Source: Streptomyces xiaopingdaonensis
GTDB lineage: Bacteria; Actinomycetota; Actinomycetes; Streptomycetales; Streptomycetaceae
DNA length: 64,000 nt
Reading direction: 5' to 3'
NCBI RefSeq assembly: GCF_000262345.1
Contig: NZ_AJTQ01000125.1
Location: 22,340-86,339 of the forward strand
Positions 47,621 through 56,326 of this stretch are shown in pieces. The notes beneath the pieces were generated by a model. That model saw nothing but the letters and a program-made list of their open reading frames with translations. It ran no database searches and was not told the DNA's origin. The position numbers and the translations under genes were made by a program. Position 1 is the first letter of the stretch; each line of letters starts with the position of its first letter.

Positions 47621-47878
47621 TGCGGACCTCCGGGCGGTGGGGAGCCTGCGGGCGGTCGTACTCGTGCGAGGCGCCGGTTGTGACGGGTGCCACACGGCGG
47701 CGGTCTCGGGGACGGTACGTGCCCGTCCCAACACCGCGAAGGGAATTTAGAGTTGCGCCCGGGACGCGTCAAGAGCGCTCCAAGCCGGCGGCGCGTGTCG
47801 GCGTGCCGGGCGCCCCCCGCGGGAATTCCGCAGACGACCGACGTGTTGACTCTGTGTATGCCTAAGGAGCGTGAGCCA

Positions 47879-48844
47879 GTGGATGATCCGCAGCGTATGT
47901 ACGCATGGGAGCAGAGCGGTCTGCGCGCGGTCGACGAGATCATCGACGAGCCGGAGAACGCCGGACTCGTGATGCTCTATCACTTCGAGGGGTTCATGGA
48001 CGCGGGGGACACCGGCGAGCAACTGGTGGAGAGCGTTCTGGAGAGCCAGCCGCACACCACCGTCGCACGGTTCGACGTCGACCGGCTGATCGACTACCGC
48101 GCCCGCCGCCCGGCGATGACCTTCCGCCGGGACGAGTGGGTCTCCTACGACACCCCCAGCCTCGAACTCCGCCTCGTGCGCGACGCCACCGACACCCCCT
48201 TCCTGCTCCTCTCGGGCCCCGAGCCGGACACCGAGTGGGAACGGTTCACGGCAGCCGTCCGCGAGATCGTCGACCGGGTGCACGCACGCCTGGCGGTGAG
48301 CTTCCAGGGCATTCCGATGGGCGTCCCGCACACCCGTCCCGTGGGCCTCACCCCGCACGGGAACCGCTCGGAGCTCGTGCCGGTGCAGGGCACCTTCTTC
48401 AACGAGGCGGAGGTCCCCGGCAGCGCCGCGGCCCTGACGGAACTGCGCCTCGCGGAGTCGGGCCACGACGTCCTCGGTGTCGTGGCGCACGTCCCGCACT
48501 ACATCGCACGGTCGACCTACCCGGACGCGGCGCTCGTCGTCCTGGAGGCGATCACCTCGGCGACGGGACTCGTCCTCCCCGAGGTGGCGCACAACCTGCG
48601 TACCGAGGCGTTGCGGACGCAGAACGAGATCGAGCGCCAACTCGCCGAAGGCGACGAGGAGCTCACCTCGGTCGTCCGCGGCCTGGAGCAGCAGTACGAC
48701 GCGCTCGCGGGCGCGGAGAGCCGCGGCAGCCTCGTCGCCGAGCCGACGGAGCTTCCCTCCGCCGACGAGCTCGGGGAGGAGTTCGAGCGTTTCCTCGCCG
48801 AGCGTGAGGGAGGCTCGGGGCCGGGGGAGCCGGGCCACTCCTGA
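47879..48844 (+). CDS. PAC2 family protein (proteasome-assembly-chaperone-like)
   Basis: 321-residue cytoplasmic protein of the PAC2 fold. The GTG at 47879 is preferred over ATG 47858 because AAGGAG lies nine bases before it and the family starts near [48 protein letters not shown] and [19 protein letters not shown] are family motifs. The C-terminal 60 residues are helical and acidic (EDEL-type linkers). Actinobacterial members are suspected partners of the proteasome or Pup pathway, but the function is not settled. Confidence 0.88.
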   Translation: MDDPQRMYAWEQSGLRAVDEIIDEPENAGLVMLYHFEGFMDAGDTGEQLVESVLESQPHTTVARFDVDRLIDYRARRPAMTFRRDEWVSYDTPSLELRLVRDATDTPFLLLSGPEPDTEWERFTAAVREIVDRVHARLAVSFQGIPMGVPHTRPVGLTPHGNRSELVPVQGTFFNEAEVPGSAAALTELRLAESGHDVLGVVAHVPHYIARSTYPDAALVVLEAITSATGLVLPEVAHNLRTEALRTQNEIERQLAEGDEELTSVVRGLEQQYDALAGAESRGSLVAEPTELPSADELGEEFERFLAEREGGSGPGEPGHS

Positions 48845-48852
48845 ACCGACGT

Positions 48853-48889
48853 GTCGGGGCCGCTCCCGGTACGGGGAGCGGGGCCCGAC
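48853..48889 (+). terminator. Terminator after the PAC2 gene
   Basis: Imperfect hairpin: outer GTCGGG/CCCGAC and inner CCGCTCCC/GGGAGCGG with small bulges, nine bases after the stop codon. Confidence 0.5.
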
Positions 48890-48918
48890 GGTCCTTCGGC
48901 CACCGATACCGTGTGCGC

Positions 48919-49509
48919 ATGGTGAAGGTGGGACTGACAGGCGGTATCGGCGCGGGCAAGAGCGAGGTCTCCCGGCTGCTCGCCGACCTGGGGGCCGTAG
49001 TGATCGACGCGGACCGGACAGCACGGGAGGTCGTCGAGCCGGGGACGCCCGGACTCGCAGCCGTCGTCGCGGAGTTCGGCGAGGAGATGCTGACGCCGCA
49101 GGGAAAGCTCGACCGGCCGAAGCTCGGGGCGCTCGTCTTCTCCGACCCCGAGCGCCTCGCCGCGCTCAACGCGATCGTCCACCCGCTCGTCGCCGCCCGC
49201 TCCGCCGAGCTGGAGGCGGCGGCGGGCTCGTACGACGTCGTCGTCCACGACGTCCCGCTGCTCGTGGAGAACGGTCTGGCGCCCCGCTACGACTCCGTGA
49301 TCGTCGTCGACGCCCCCGAGGAGACGAGGATGGATCGCCTGGTGCGGCTGCGGGGCATGGCGCCGGAGGAGGCACGGGCGCGCGTCGCGGCGCAGGCCAC
49401 GCGCGAGGAGCGGTTGGCCGTCGCGGATTTCGTCGTGGAGAACGACGGTGCGCTCGCCGATCTGGAGTCCCGTGTACGCGCTGTCTGGCGGCAGCTCCGC
49501 ACCGTGTGA
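48919..49509 (+). CDS. coaE: Dephospho-CoA kinase
   Basis: 196-residue enzyme for the last step of coenzyme A synthesis. The P-loop [13 protein letters not shown] is at the N-terminus, followed by [28 protein letters not shown] and [13 protein letters not shown]. The ATG at 48919 lies exactly six bases after a TACCGT -10 hexamer, and no ribosome site is present, which suggests a leaderless message. A GTG at 48913 is an alternative start. Confidence 0.95.
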   Translation: MVKVGLTGGIGAGKSEVSRLLADLGAVVIDADRTAREVVEPGTPGLAAVVAEFGEEMLTPQGKLDRPKLGALVFSDPERLAALNAIVHPLVAARSAELEAAAGSYDVVVHDVPLLVENGLAPRYDSVIVVDAPEETRMDRLVRLRGMAPEEARARVAAQATREERLAVADFVVENDGALADLESRVRAVWRQLRTV

Positions 49510-49642
49510 GGTCTTCGGTCGTCCGTACGCCGATGGGCGGGGAGGTAGCCGTCGGGCGCTGCGGGGAAGGATCGACCGGAACGGGAATGGTGCGGCGGCC
49601 GGTGTTGTTGAGTCGAACGCCGCAGTAGGGAAGGAGGCGGCC

Positions 49643-50044
49643 GTGCCGGGATCATCGAGCCCCGAGACCAACGTCATCCAGTTCCGGGCCGCGGAGCAGC
49701 TCGTCGAGGCGCACGACCCGCGGGGCGCCATCACCCTCCTCGACTCCGTCCTGGAGGAGCATCCGGACCACGCAGGGGCGCGGCTGCTCCGCGCTCGCGC
49801 CTACTTCCTCCAGGCGCGTCTGACCTCGGCGGAGGCCGAGTTCGGGTGGGTGCTGGAGCGGGAGCCGGACAACGCCTTTGCGCACTTCGCCATGGGGCGC
49901 ACGCTGAAGCGCGCCGACCGGTCGGAGGAGGCGAAGAAGCACTTCAAGATCGCAGCGGCGCTCAACCCGAGACCGGACTTCGTCGAGGCCGCCGGCTTCG
50001 ACACCTTCGAGCCGCCGCCGCCCGGCACCCCGCTGGGCAACTGA
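49643..50044 (+). CDS. Small TPR protein
   Basis: 133 residues from GTG 49643, which has a strong AAGGAGG five bases upstream. Two to three tetratricopeptide repeats cover about residues 10-115 (AITLLDSVLEEHPDHAGARL, AEAEFGWVLEREPDNAFAHF, EEAKKHFKIAAALNPRPDF). Pro-rich end. This is a cytoplasmic scaffold protein common next to coaE in streptomycetes; its partner is unknown. The upstream in-frame stretch to 49448 is not protein-like. Confidence 0.88.
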   Translation: MPGSSSPETNVIQFRAAEQLVEAHDPRGAITLLDSVLEEHPDHAGARLLRARAYFLQARLTSAEAEFGWVLEREPDNAFAHFAMGRTLKRADRSEEAKKHFKIAAALNPRPDFVEAAGFDTFEPPPPGTPLGN

Positions 50045-50046
50045 GA

Positions 50047-50073
50047 GAACTCCCCTCTTCCGGAGGGGAGTTC
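50047..50073 (+). terminator. Terminator after the TPR gene
   Basis: Eleven-base perfect stem GAACTCCCCTC/GAGGGGAGTTC with a five-base loop, two bases after the stop codon. Confidence 0.7.
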
Positions 50074-50122
50074 GCATGTGTGTGCCGTGGCGCCGCCGCC
50101 CGGCCGCCGCTACCGTTGCCCC

Positions 50123-50482
50123 ATGGACGTCTCCACCGCCCTCACCCTCGTCTCCGCCGCCGCCGGCGGCGCCGCGACGGCCGCGGGCCAGAGCGCCTGG
50201 TCCGCGCTGACGAGCCTCACCCGCCGCTTCACCGGCCGCGGCGAGGAGGAGTTCCCCGCTCCTTCGGCCGGCGGCGAGGTGCGTGACTTCCAGGCACGCC
50301 TCTCCCAACTCGCCGAGGAGAACGCGGAGTTCCGCAGCGCGCTGCTGAGCTGGGCGGAGGAGCACGGGCCGCGCCTGGAAGCGGACGCGGGAGCGGTGCA
50401 CAACTCCGTCGGCGAGGGCGCGACCGTCAACGGTCCCGTCGTACAGGCGCGGGACATCAGCGGCGGCCTCCACTTCGGCTGA
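50123..50482 (+). CDS. Small protein with glycine-zipper-like N-terminus and RHIM/BASS-like C-terminal motif
   Basis: 119 residues in three parts. Residues 5-36 are small, hydrophobic and Gly/Ala-rich (TALTLVSAAAGGAATAAGQS) ending in TRRF, like a membrane-active or packed amphipathic helix. Residues 52-82 form a helix with FRSALLSWAEEHGP. Residues 93-119 read HNSVGEGATVNGPVVQARDI then SGGLHFG, resembling the G-x-V-V-Q-A-x-x-I-x-G-G motif at the ends of actinobacterial NLR-associated proteins (bacterial amyloid signalling motifs). The ATG is six bases after TACCGT with no ribosome site, so it is probably leaderless. No NLR-type gene is adjacent. Confidence 0.7.
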   Translation: MDVSTALTLVSAAAGGAATAAGQSAWSALTSLTRRFTGRGEEEFPAPSAGGEVRDFQARLSQLAEENAEFRSALLSWAEEHGPRLEADAGAVHNSVGEGATVNGPVVQARDISGGLHFG

Positions 50483-50577
50483 GAACTCGAACTCCCTTGC
50501 GCCGCATGTGAGTCCGGCGTACGGCGACGAGCGCGGCGTCCCGTGAGAGCAGTCCCGGCAGGGCCTAAGCTGGCCGC

Positions 50578-51975
50578 ATGAGTGGACACTTCGACGTGGT
50601 GGTGCTGGGCGCAGGGCCCGGCGGGTACGTAGCAGCCGTCCGCGCCTCGCAGTTGGGGCTGCGGGTGGCGGTGATCGAGGAGAAGTACTGGGGCGGTGTC
50701 TGCCTCAACGTCGGCTGCATCCCCTCCAAGGCGCTGCTGCGCAACGCGGAGATCGCGCAGATCGTCGGCGCCGAGGCGGACACCTTCGGCATCCGGGTGG
50801 AGGGAAGAGTCGGCTTCGACTACGGCGTCGCCTACGACCGCAGTCGCAGCGTCGCCGAGGGGCGCGTCAAGGGCGTGCACTACCTGATGAAGAAGAACAA
50901 CATCACGGAGTACAACGGCCGCGGCACCTTCACCGACCAGCGCACCCTGCGCGTCACGGGAGAGGGCGTCGACGAGACCGTCACCTTCGACCACTGCATC
51001 ATCGCCTCGGGCGCCACCACCAAGCTCCTCCCGGGCACCAGGCTCGGCGACCGCGTCGTCACCTACGAGGAGCAGATCCTCACCCGCGACCTTCCCGGGT
51101 CCATCGTCGTCGCCGGGGCGGGTGCGATCGGCGTGGAGTTCGCCTACGTGCTCCGCAGCTACGGCGTCGACGTCACGATCGTGGAGTTCCTCGACCGCCT
51201 CGTGCCCACCGAGGACGCCGAGGTCTCCAAGGAATTGACGCGGCAGTACAAGAAGCTCGGCATCAAGCTGATGACGTCGACGAAGGTCGAGTCGATCGAC
51301 GACACGGGCCCGAAGGTCCGCGTCACCGTCAGCAAGGACGGCGAGCAGCAGGTGCTGGAGACCGACAAGGTCCTCCAGGCGATCGGCTTCCACCCCCGCA
51401 CCGAGGGCTTCGGCCTGGAGAACACCGGCGTGGCGCTCACGGAGCGCGGTGCCATCGACATCGACGGACGCGGACGCACCAACGTGCCGCACATCTTCGC
51501 GATCGGCGACGTCACGGCGAAGCTGATGCTCGCGCACACCGCCGAGTCGATGGGCGTCGTCGCGGCGGAGACGATCGCCGGCGCAGAGACGATGGAGCTC
51601 GACTACACGATGATCCCGCGGGCCACCTACTGCCGCCCGCAGATCGCGAGCTTCGGCCACACCGAGCAGCAGGCACGCGACCTCGGCTACGACGTGCAGG
51701 TCGCGAAGTTCCCCTTCATGGCCAACGGCAAGGCGCACGGCCTCGCCGAGCCCGCCGGGTTCGTCAAGCTGATCAGTGACGGCAAGTACGGGGAGCTGCT
51801 CGGCGGGCACCTCATCGGCCCCGAAGTCACCGAGCTGCTCCCGGAGTTGACGCTGGCGCAGCAGTGGGACCTCACGGTCCACGAGGTGGCACGGAACGTC
51901 CACGCGCACCCGACGCTCGGGGAGGCCGTCAAGGAGGCGGTCCACGGCCTCGCGGGACACATGATCAACATGTAG
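50578..51975 (+). CDS. lpdA: Dihydrolipoamide dehydrogenase-like flavoprotein
   Basis: 465-residue pyridine-nucleotide disulfide oxidoreductase, normally the E3 component that reoxidises dihydrolipoamide in 2-oxoacid dehydrogenase and glycine cleavage complexes. FAD site [14 protein letters not shown], redox disulfide [16 protein letters not shown] site [16 protein letters not shown], and the C-terminal His-Glu motif [12 protein letters not shown] are all intact. The ATG is six bases after TAAGCT, a leaderless-type arrangement. In some actinobacteria such LpdA forms are quinone-reductase-like; no E1 or E2 gene is adjacent. Confidence 0.93.
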   Translation: MSGHFDVVVLGAGPGGYVAAVRASQLGLRVAVIEEKYWGGVCLNVGCIPSKALLRNAEIAQIVGAEADTFGIRVEGRVGFDYGVAYDRSRSVAEGRVKGVHYLMKKNNITEYNGRGTFTDQRTLRVTGEGVDETVTFDHCIIASGATTKLLPGTRLGDRVVTYEEQILTRDLPGSIVVAGAGAIGVEFAYVLRSYGVDVTIVEFLDRLVPTEDAEVSKELTRQYKKLGIKLMTSTKVESIDDTGPKVRVTVSKDGEQQVLETDKVLQAIGFHPRTEGFGLENTGVALTERGAIDIDGRGRTNVPHIFAIGDVTAKLMLAHTAESMGVVAAETIAGAETMELDYTMIPRATYCRPQIASFGHTEQQARDLGYDVQVAKFPFMANGKAHGLAEPAGFVKLISDGKYGELLGGHLIGPEVTELLPELTLAQQWDLTVHEVARNVHAHPTLGEAVKEAVHGLAGHMINM

Positions 51976-51999
51976 GGACGGCGCAGCCGAGCATTTCGG

Positions 52000-52048
52000 C
52001 ACGGACCCCGGTCGGCCTGCGTCCCTCGCAGGCCGACCGGGGTCCGTG
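52000..52048. terminator. Exceptionally strong bidirectional terminator
   Basis: Twenty-one-base-pair perfect stem (52000-52020 with 52028-52048; core GGACCCCGGTCGGCCTGC) and a seven-base loop. It separates lpdA from the convergent aminotransferase and marks the left border of the catabolic island. Confidence 0.85.
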
Positions 52049-52062
52049 ACGCCGCCGTGCCG

Positions 52063-53247
52063 TCAGAACCGGGCGACCACGTCCACGATGCGGTGCGCTG
52101 CGTCGACGGCTGCTCGGTGGTCCTGGGAGAAGTTCAGGCGGACCGACTCGGGGAAGTCTCCGAACTCCGGGCCGCGGGTGACGGTCACGGCCGCCTCCGT
52201 ACGGAGCTGCCGTACGAGGTCGTCGATCCGACCTTTCGCGGCGGGCACGTCGAGGAACAGGTAGCTGCCGCCCTCGGTGCGCCGGGTGCTGAGGTGGGTG
52301 CTGGCGCTGAATACTTCGTGCAGGTCGTCCCTGATGCGGGCGTGTTCGGTGATCCGTTGCGCGAGCCAGCCGGGGGCTTCGGCGAGCCAGGGTTCCAGAG
52401 CTGCTTGCATGTATCCGGCTGCCCGCAGCGAGACGATGCCTTGCAACTGCTCCATGCGATCGACGATCTCGGGCGGAGCGACCGCGACGCCGACCCGGCA
52501 GCCGGAGACGGATTCGGTCTTGGACGGACCGATGAGGGTCAGGCAGCGCTCGCGGGCGTGTGCGCGCAGGTGCGTGAACGGTCGCTGGTCGAATATCTGC
52601 CGGGAGTAGAGCTGGTCCACGACGACGAAGGCGTCGAACTCGGCGGCGAGCCGTGCGACGGCCTCGATGTCGTCGGCTGTGTAGATCGCGCCCGTGGGGT
52701 TGTTCGGGTTGGAGAAGACGAGAAGCCGAGCCCCGTCCTGGAATGCCGTACGGAGCCTGTCGAGGTCCAGCCGTGCGGGTTCGTCGTCCGCTGTGCGGTA
52801 CGCCAGATCGACGGGTATCGGGGTGGCCTCGAGGTACTCGACGATCTTGCGGTTGGCGAAGTAGTCGGGGGCGACGACGGCTACCTTGTCACCGCGTTCG
52901 ACCAGCGCTGACAGCGCAAGGAACAGCCCGCCCTGCGTGCCTGGCGTGACGATGACTTCCCGGCTGGGATCGATCGGTGCGCCCGTGAAGTCACCGAGCC
53001 GCTGTGCGACGAGATCCCGTATGAACGTGTGGCCCCGGTAGGGGGAGTAGGCGTAGCGGCCTCCGTCGCGCAATGCCGTGGTGACGGCGTCGACGACTTC
53101 GGGCGGGGGCGGGAACGCACTGACGTCGCCGTGGGAGAAATCGACGTGGTGGAGGCCCTGGGCGACGTGACTCTGCTCCTGGCCAGGCGCGTGATCGGCG
53201 CTCATGCGCTGGAAACGGTGGGGGGCGGGCCAAGGGGCCACGGCCAT
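52063..53247 (-). CDS. PLP-dependent class I/II aminotransferase
   Basis: 394-residue fold-type I aminotransferase of the aspartate/aromatic group. VDFSHGDVSAFPPPPEVVDA and GRYAYSPYRGHTFIRDLVAQ bind substrate, VFSNPNNPTGAIY and DQLYSRQIFDQRPF are typical, the PLP lysine is in IGPSKTESVSGCRVGVAV, and the last Arg is in SVRLNFSQDH. The ATG at 53247 is preferred because GAGAGG lies nine bases upstream; ATG 53256 abuts it. It diverges from the GntR gene across an operator-like site, so it is probably part of the same regulon and may transaminate a glutamate-related compound. Confidence 0.88.
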   Translation of the reverse strand: MAVAPWPAPHRFQRMSADHAPGQEQSHVAQGLHHVDFSHGDVSAFPPPPEVVDAVTTALRDGGRYAYSPYRGHTFIRDLVAQRLGDFTGAPIDPSREVIVTPGTQGGLFLALSALVERGDKVAVVAPDYFANRKIVEYLEATPIPVDLAYRTADDEPARLDLDRLRTAFQDGARLLVFSNPNNPTGAIYTADDIEAVARLAAEFDAFVVVDQLYSRQIFDQRPFTHLRAHARERCLTLIGPSKTESVSGCRVGVAVAPPEIVDRMEQLQGIVSLRAAGYMQAALEPWLAEAPGWLAQRITEHARIRDDLHEVFSASTHLSTRRTEGGSYLFLDVPAAKGRIDDLVRQLRTEAAVTVTRGPEFGDFPESVRLNFSQDHRAAVDAAHRIVDVVARF

Positions 53248-53332
53248 GTCATCCATCCTCTCGACGGCTGTCGCCTGGTGCGCTGGAGCGGGACCCGCCC
53301 CAGCAGGGTCAGTGTGCTGTCAACGGAGAGCT

Positions 53333-53351
53333 AATGTCAACATTCGACATT
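53333..53351. promoter_or_regulatory. GntR operator, copy 1
   Basis: AATGTCAACATTCGACATT, an inverted repeat AATGTC-n7-GACATT, followed by GACG. It lies between the divergent aminotransferase and GntR genes and overlaps TTGACA-like -35 elements on the minus strand. It shares 14 of 19 bases, plus the flanking TTGACG, with the site at 54080-54098. Confidence 0.65.
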
Positions 53352-53374
53352 GACGTCGATGGCATACTGCGGGC

Positions 53375-54043
53375 ATGCGAACATCAGCTCCGATCGGGCC
53401 GGTGAACACCCGTGGAATCGCCGTCGAGGCCGCCCACATGATCCGTGAGGCGATCATGAACGGGACCTTCCAGCCGGGGGAGGAGCTCAGGGAAGGCGCC
53501 CTGGCGGAGTCGCTCACGGTGAGTCGCGGGTCCGTCCGCGAAGGGCTGTCGATCCTCGAACGTGAGGGCATCATCCGCACCGGTTGGCACCGGCCCGCCA
53601 CGGTGATCCCGGTGTCGCGCGATCACGCTGAGAACCTCTACCGGTTGCGTGCCGGACTCGAGCGCATTGCCGCCCAGGGAGCGGCGGAACGCGCGCGGCC
53701 GGACTGCTTCGCTGCCGCGTTGGAGGGCCTGCGCTCCGCGGTGACCGACGGGACGACGCGCAGCGAGGTGGTGCGTGCCGACCTCGAGTTCCATGACGCG
53801 GTGTACGACGTGGCGGAGAACGGCCCCCTCGTCAGTGCCTGGCAGGCCATCCGTTCCCAGATCCGCCTGTATCAGCTCGTGCGCAGCGCCGAGCCCGAGC
53901 GCGGGTACGACTCGTCGCTCGTCGTCGAGCACTCGCGGTACGCCGAGATTCTGACCAGCGGCGATGCCGAGGCTGCCGGTCGGTACGCCGAGCAGCACGT
54001 GGAGTCCGCGCTGGAAGGGCTGCTGGGTCGACTGGGCGAGTAA
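53375..54043 (+). CDS. GntR family regulator (FCD/FadR subgroup)
   Basis: 222-residue regulator. The winged-helix domain (about residues 12-75) contains MIREAIMNGTFQPGEELREG and LAESLTVSRGSVREGLSILE. The FCD ligand domain contains YRLRAGLERIAAQGAAERA, ADLEFHDAVYDVAENGPLV and VEHSRYAEILTSGDAEAA, with His and Asp that usually bind a metal near a carboxylate ligand. The ATG is six bases after CATACT, so it may be leaderless. Twin operators flank the gene, so it likely regulates itself, the aminotransferase and the pxp operon. Confidence 0.92.
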   Translation: MRTSAPIGPVNTRGIAVEAAHMIREAIMNGTFQPGEELREGALAESLTVSRGSVREGLSILEREGIIRTGWHRPATVIPVSRDHAENLYRLRAGLERIAAQGAAERARPDCFAAALEGLRSAVTDGTTRSEVVRADLEFHDAVYDVAENGPLVSAWQAIRSQIRLYQLVRSAEPERGYDSSLVVEHSRYAEILTSGDAEAAGRYAEQHVESALEGLLGRLGE

Positions 54044-54079
54044 CGCGAGGTGCCCAGGGCGATGAAGTGGCGATCTCTA

Positions 54080-54098
54080 AATGTTGACATTCAACGTT
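54080..54098. promoter_or_regulatory. GntR operator, copy 2
   Basis: AATGTTGACATTCAACGTT, an inverted repeat of the form AATGTT-n7-AACGTT followed by GACG. It lies upstream of pxpA and includes TTGACA at 54084-54089. It is closely related to the site before the GntR gene. Confidence 0.65.
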
Positions 54099-54243
54099 GA
54101 CGGGCTGAGGGTGGTGCTCATCAAGCCCCGCCGGGAGCGCTGCTCCGTGTGGGGACCCGGTCCACGGGTTCCTCGCCCGACCTTCGCGGATCCAGCCGGA
54201 TCGCGTCGGGCGGCTCAGGGGTGACGACGTCCAAAGGAGGACC

Positions 54244-55008
54244 ATGTCGAGGTCCATCGATCTCATTGCTGACCTCGGCGAGGGGTACGGCGCGTGGACG
54301 ATGACCGAAGACGACGCGCTGACACGGATCGTCTCGTCAGCCAATGTCGCCTGCGGCTTCCACGCCGGGGACCCCTCGACTATCCGGGAATCCGTCGCTC
54401 TGTGCGTCGAGCGCGGTGTTGCCGTGGGCGCGCATCCGAGCTTTCCCGATCTTCGGGGGTTCGGCAGGCGCCGGATCGAATTGCCGCCCTCGGATATCGA
54501 GGCGGACGTTCTCTATCAGCTCGGTGCGCTCGAGGCCTTTCTCCGGCCGCACGGGCATCGCCTGCACCACGTGCTCCCGCACGGAAGCCTGGGCAACATG
54601 ACGGTGGTCCGTGAGGACTACGCTCGCGCCGTCGCCCGTGCGGTACACGCCTTCGATCCGCGTCTCACCGTGGTCTACCAGGAAGGCTGGATGATCCGCG
54701 CGGCCGAGGAGGAAGGGTTGCCGGTCGCGCGCGTCGGCTTCCCCGACCGTGCGTACAACGAGGACGGCACTCTCGTCCGCCGGGCCCTCCCCGGTGCTCT
54801 CGTCGAGGACCCTCACGAGGTCGCAGAGCGCGCCGTTCGGATGGCCGTCGACGGGACCGTCACCACGGCATCGGGCACGACGCTCGGTCTGGCCTGCGAC
54901 AGCCTCCTCGTCCACGGGGACGGTCCGAGCGCCGTGTCCACGGCGTCCACCGTTCGCCAACGTCTCGAATCCGCCGGCGTGGAAGTCGCCGCGTGGTCCG
55001 GCCGCTAG
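54244..55008 (+). CDS. pxpA: LamB/YcsF family protein, 5-oxoprolinase subunit A-like
   Basis: 254-residue protein. In the known complex PxpA works with PxpB and PxpC to open 5-oxo-L-proline to glutamate using ATP. Family motifs are visible: SANVACGFHAGDPSTIRESV, GAHPSFPDLRGFGRRRIEL and VLYQLGALEAFLRPHGHRLH. Two usual signatures differ: the N-terminal IDLNCDLGE reads IDLIADLGE, and VKPHGALYN reads VLPHGSLGN. It has a textbook AAAGGAGG ribosome site. It is first in an operon whose order matches Bacillus ycsF-ycsG-ycsI-kipI-kipA. Confidence 0.85.
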   Translation: MSRSIDLIADLGEGYGAWTMTEDDALTRIVSSANVACGFHAGDPSTIRESVALCVERGVAVGAHPSFPDLRGFGRRRIELPPSDIEADVLYQLGALEAFLRPHGHRLHHVLPHGSLGNMTVVREDYARAVARAVHAFDPRLTVVYQEGWMIRAAEEEGLPVARVGFPDRAYNEDGTLVRRALPGALVEDPHEVAERAVRMAVDGTVTTASGTTLGLACDSLLVHGDGPSAVSTASTVRQRLESAGVEVAAWSGR

Positions 55009-55046
55009 GCCGCCGTTCTCCACCTTCCCAGAAGGGATCACTGCTC

Positions 55047-56294
55047 ATGAGTGATACCGAGCAGGACGTCGGATCGGCTCCGACGCAGGCGCCTCGGTCG
55101 AAATTCGGCGGCCGTGTGATGCCACTCGTCGGTGCCATCGCGCTGATGGCGACCAGTGCCATCGGGCCGGGCTTTCTCACCCAGACGGCGACTTTCACCC
55201 AGCAGTTGGGCGCCGCTTTCTCCTTCGGAATCCTGATCTCGGTTCTGCTGGATCTGGCCATTCAGATGAACGTGTGGCGCGTGGTCGGGGTTTCCGGTCT
55301 GCACGCTCAGGAATTGGCGCAGCGGGTGGTTCCGGGGCTGGGCGTCGTCCTCAGCATCCTCGTGTTCGTCTGCGGATTCATCGCCAACATGGGCAATGTC
55401 GCGGGCGCCGGGCTGGGGCTCAACGTGTTGTTCGGCCTCGACTCCCGGTGGGGCGCGGTCATCACCACCGTGCTCGCGCTCGTCATCTTCGTGAACCGGT
55501 ACTTCATCAAGGTCATGGATTCCACGGTCATCCCGCTCGGGGTGATCATGATCGGGCTGACGCTGCTCGTCGCCGTCGTCAGCGCGCCACCGGTGAACGA
55601 AGCCGCCCTGCAGACCGTCGTGCCGGAGCAGATCGACATCCTCGCGATCACCACCATCGTCGGTGGCACCGTCGGCGGCTACATCACCTATGCCGGTGCC
55701 CACAAACTGCTGGCCAGCGGGGTCACCGGGCCTCGGCGGGCGCGCGAGATCGCGCGCACTTCGGCGGCGGGCGTCGTCGCCACCGGTGCGATGCGCTGGC
55801 TGCTGTTCCTCGCGGTGCTGGGCGTCGTCTCGACGGGGACCGTCCTCGACGTCACCGACAATCCGGCGGGCGACGCCTTCCAGGCGGCGGCCGGCGACAT
55901 CGGATTCAAGATCTTCGGTGTGGTGCTGTGGGCCGCGGCGATGTCCTCGGTCATCGGTGCGTCCTTCACCTCGATCTCCTTCATCGCGACCTACTCGCGG
56001 CACGTCCGGGAACGCAAGGGGCTCGCGGTCGCAGCGTTCGTCGTGGCGTGCTGCGCAGCTCTGCTGCTCGCCGGGCAGACCCCCGCGACCGTGCTCGTGT
56101 TCTCCGGAGGCTTCAACGGCCTGGTGCTGCCCATCGGTTTCACCGTGACCATGTGGATCGCCTGGCGGCGGCGGGACCTCTTGCAGGGTTACCGCTACCC
56201 GCGGTGGCTCATCGTGGTGGGCGTGCTCGGCCTGGCCGTCTCGTGGGTGCTCGCGGTGCTCGCTTTCGAACCGGTCTTCGGGCTCCTGCAGTAG
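55047..56294 (+). CDS. Nramp-like (YcsG-type) membrane transporter
   Basis: 415-residue protein with about 11 hydrophobic helices, related to the divalent-metal Nramp family. ATSAIGPGFLTQTATFTQQL replaces the usual metal-binding DPGN-type motif of the first helix, so it probably does not carry Mn2+ or Fe2+. In pxp operons this gene (ycsG in B. subtilis) is thought to import the organic substrate. Other recognisable parts are VFVCGFIANMGNVAGAGLGL and VIGASFTSISFIATY. The ATG at 55047 follows AGAAGGG. The upstream in-frame codons lie over the end of pxpA. Confidence 0.82.
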   Translation: MSDTEQDVGSAPTQAPRSKFGGRVMPLVGAIALMATSAIGPGFLTQTATFTQQLGAAFSFGILISVLLDLAIQMNVWRVVGVSGLHAQELAQRVVPGLGVVLSILVFVCGFIANMGNVAGAGLGLNVLFGLDSRWGAVITTVLALVIFVNRYFIKVMDSTVIPLGVIMIGLTLLVAVVSAPPVNEAALQTVVPEQIDILAITTIVGGTVGGYITYAGAHKLLASGVTGPRRAREIARTSAAGVVATGAMRWLLFLAVLGVVSTGTVLDVTDNPAGDAFQAAAGDIGFKIFGVVLWAAAMSSVIGASFTSISFIATYSRHVRERKGLAVAAFVVACCAALLLAGQTPATVLVFSGGFNGLVLPIGFTVTMWIAWRRRDLLQGYRYPRWLIVVGVLGLAVSWVLAVLAFEPVFGLLQ

Positions 56295-56326
56295 TAGCCA
56301 CTCGCGCGGAAGGAAGGACGAATTCG

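Noticed and set aside
55047..56294. Nramp-like gene as a Mn2+/Fe2+ importer
   Set aside because: The first helix lacks the metal-binding DPGN-type motif, and the gene is embedded in a pxp operon, pointing to an organic substrate.
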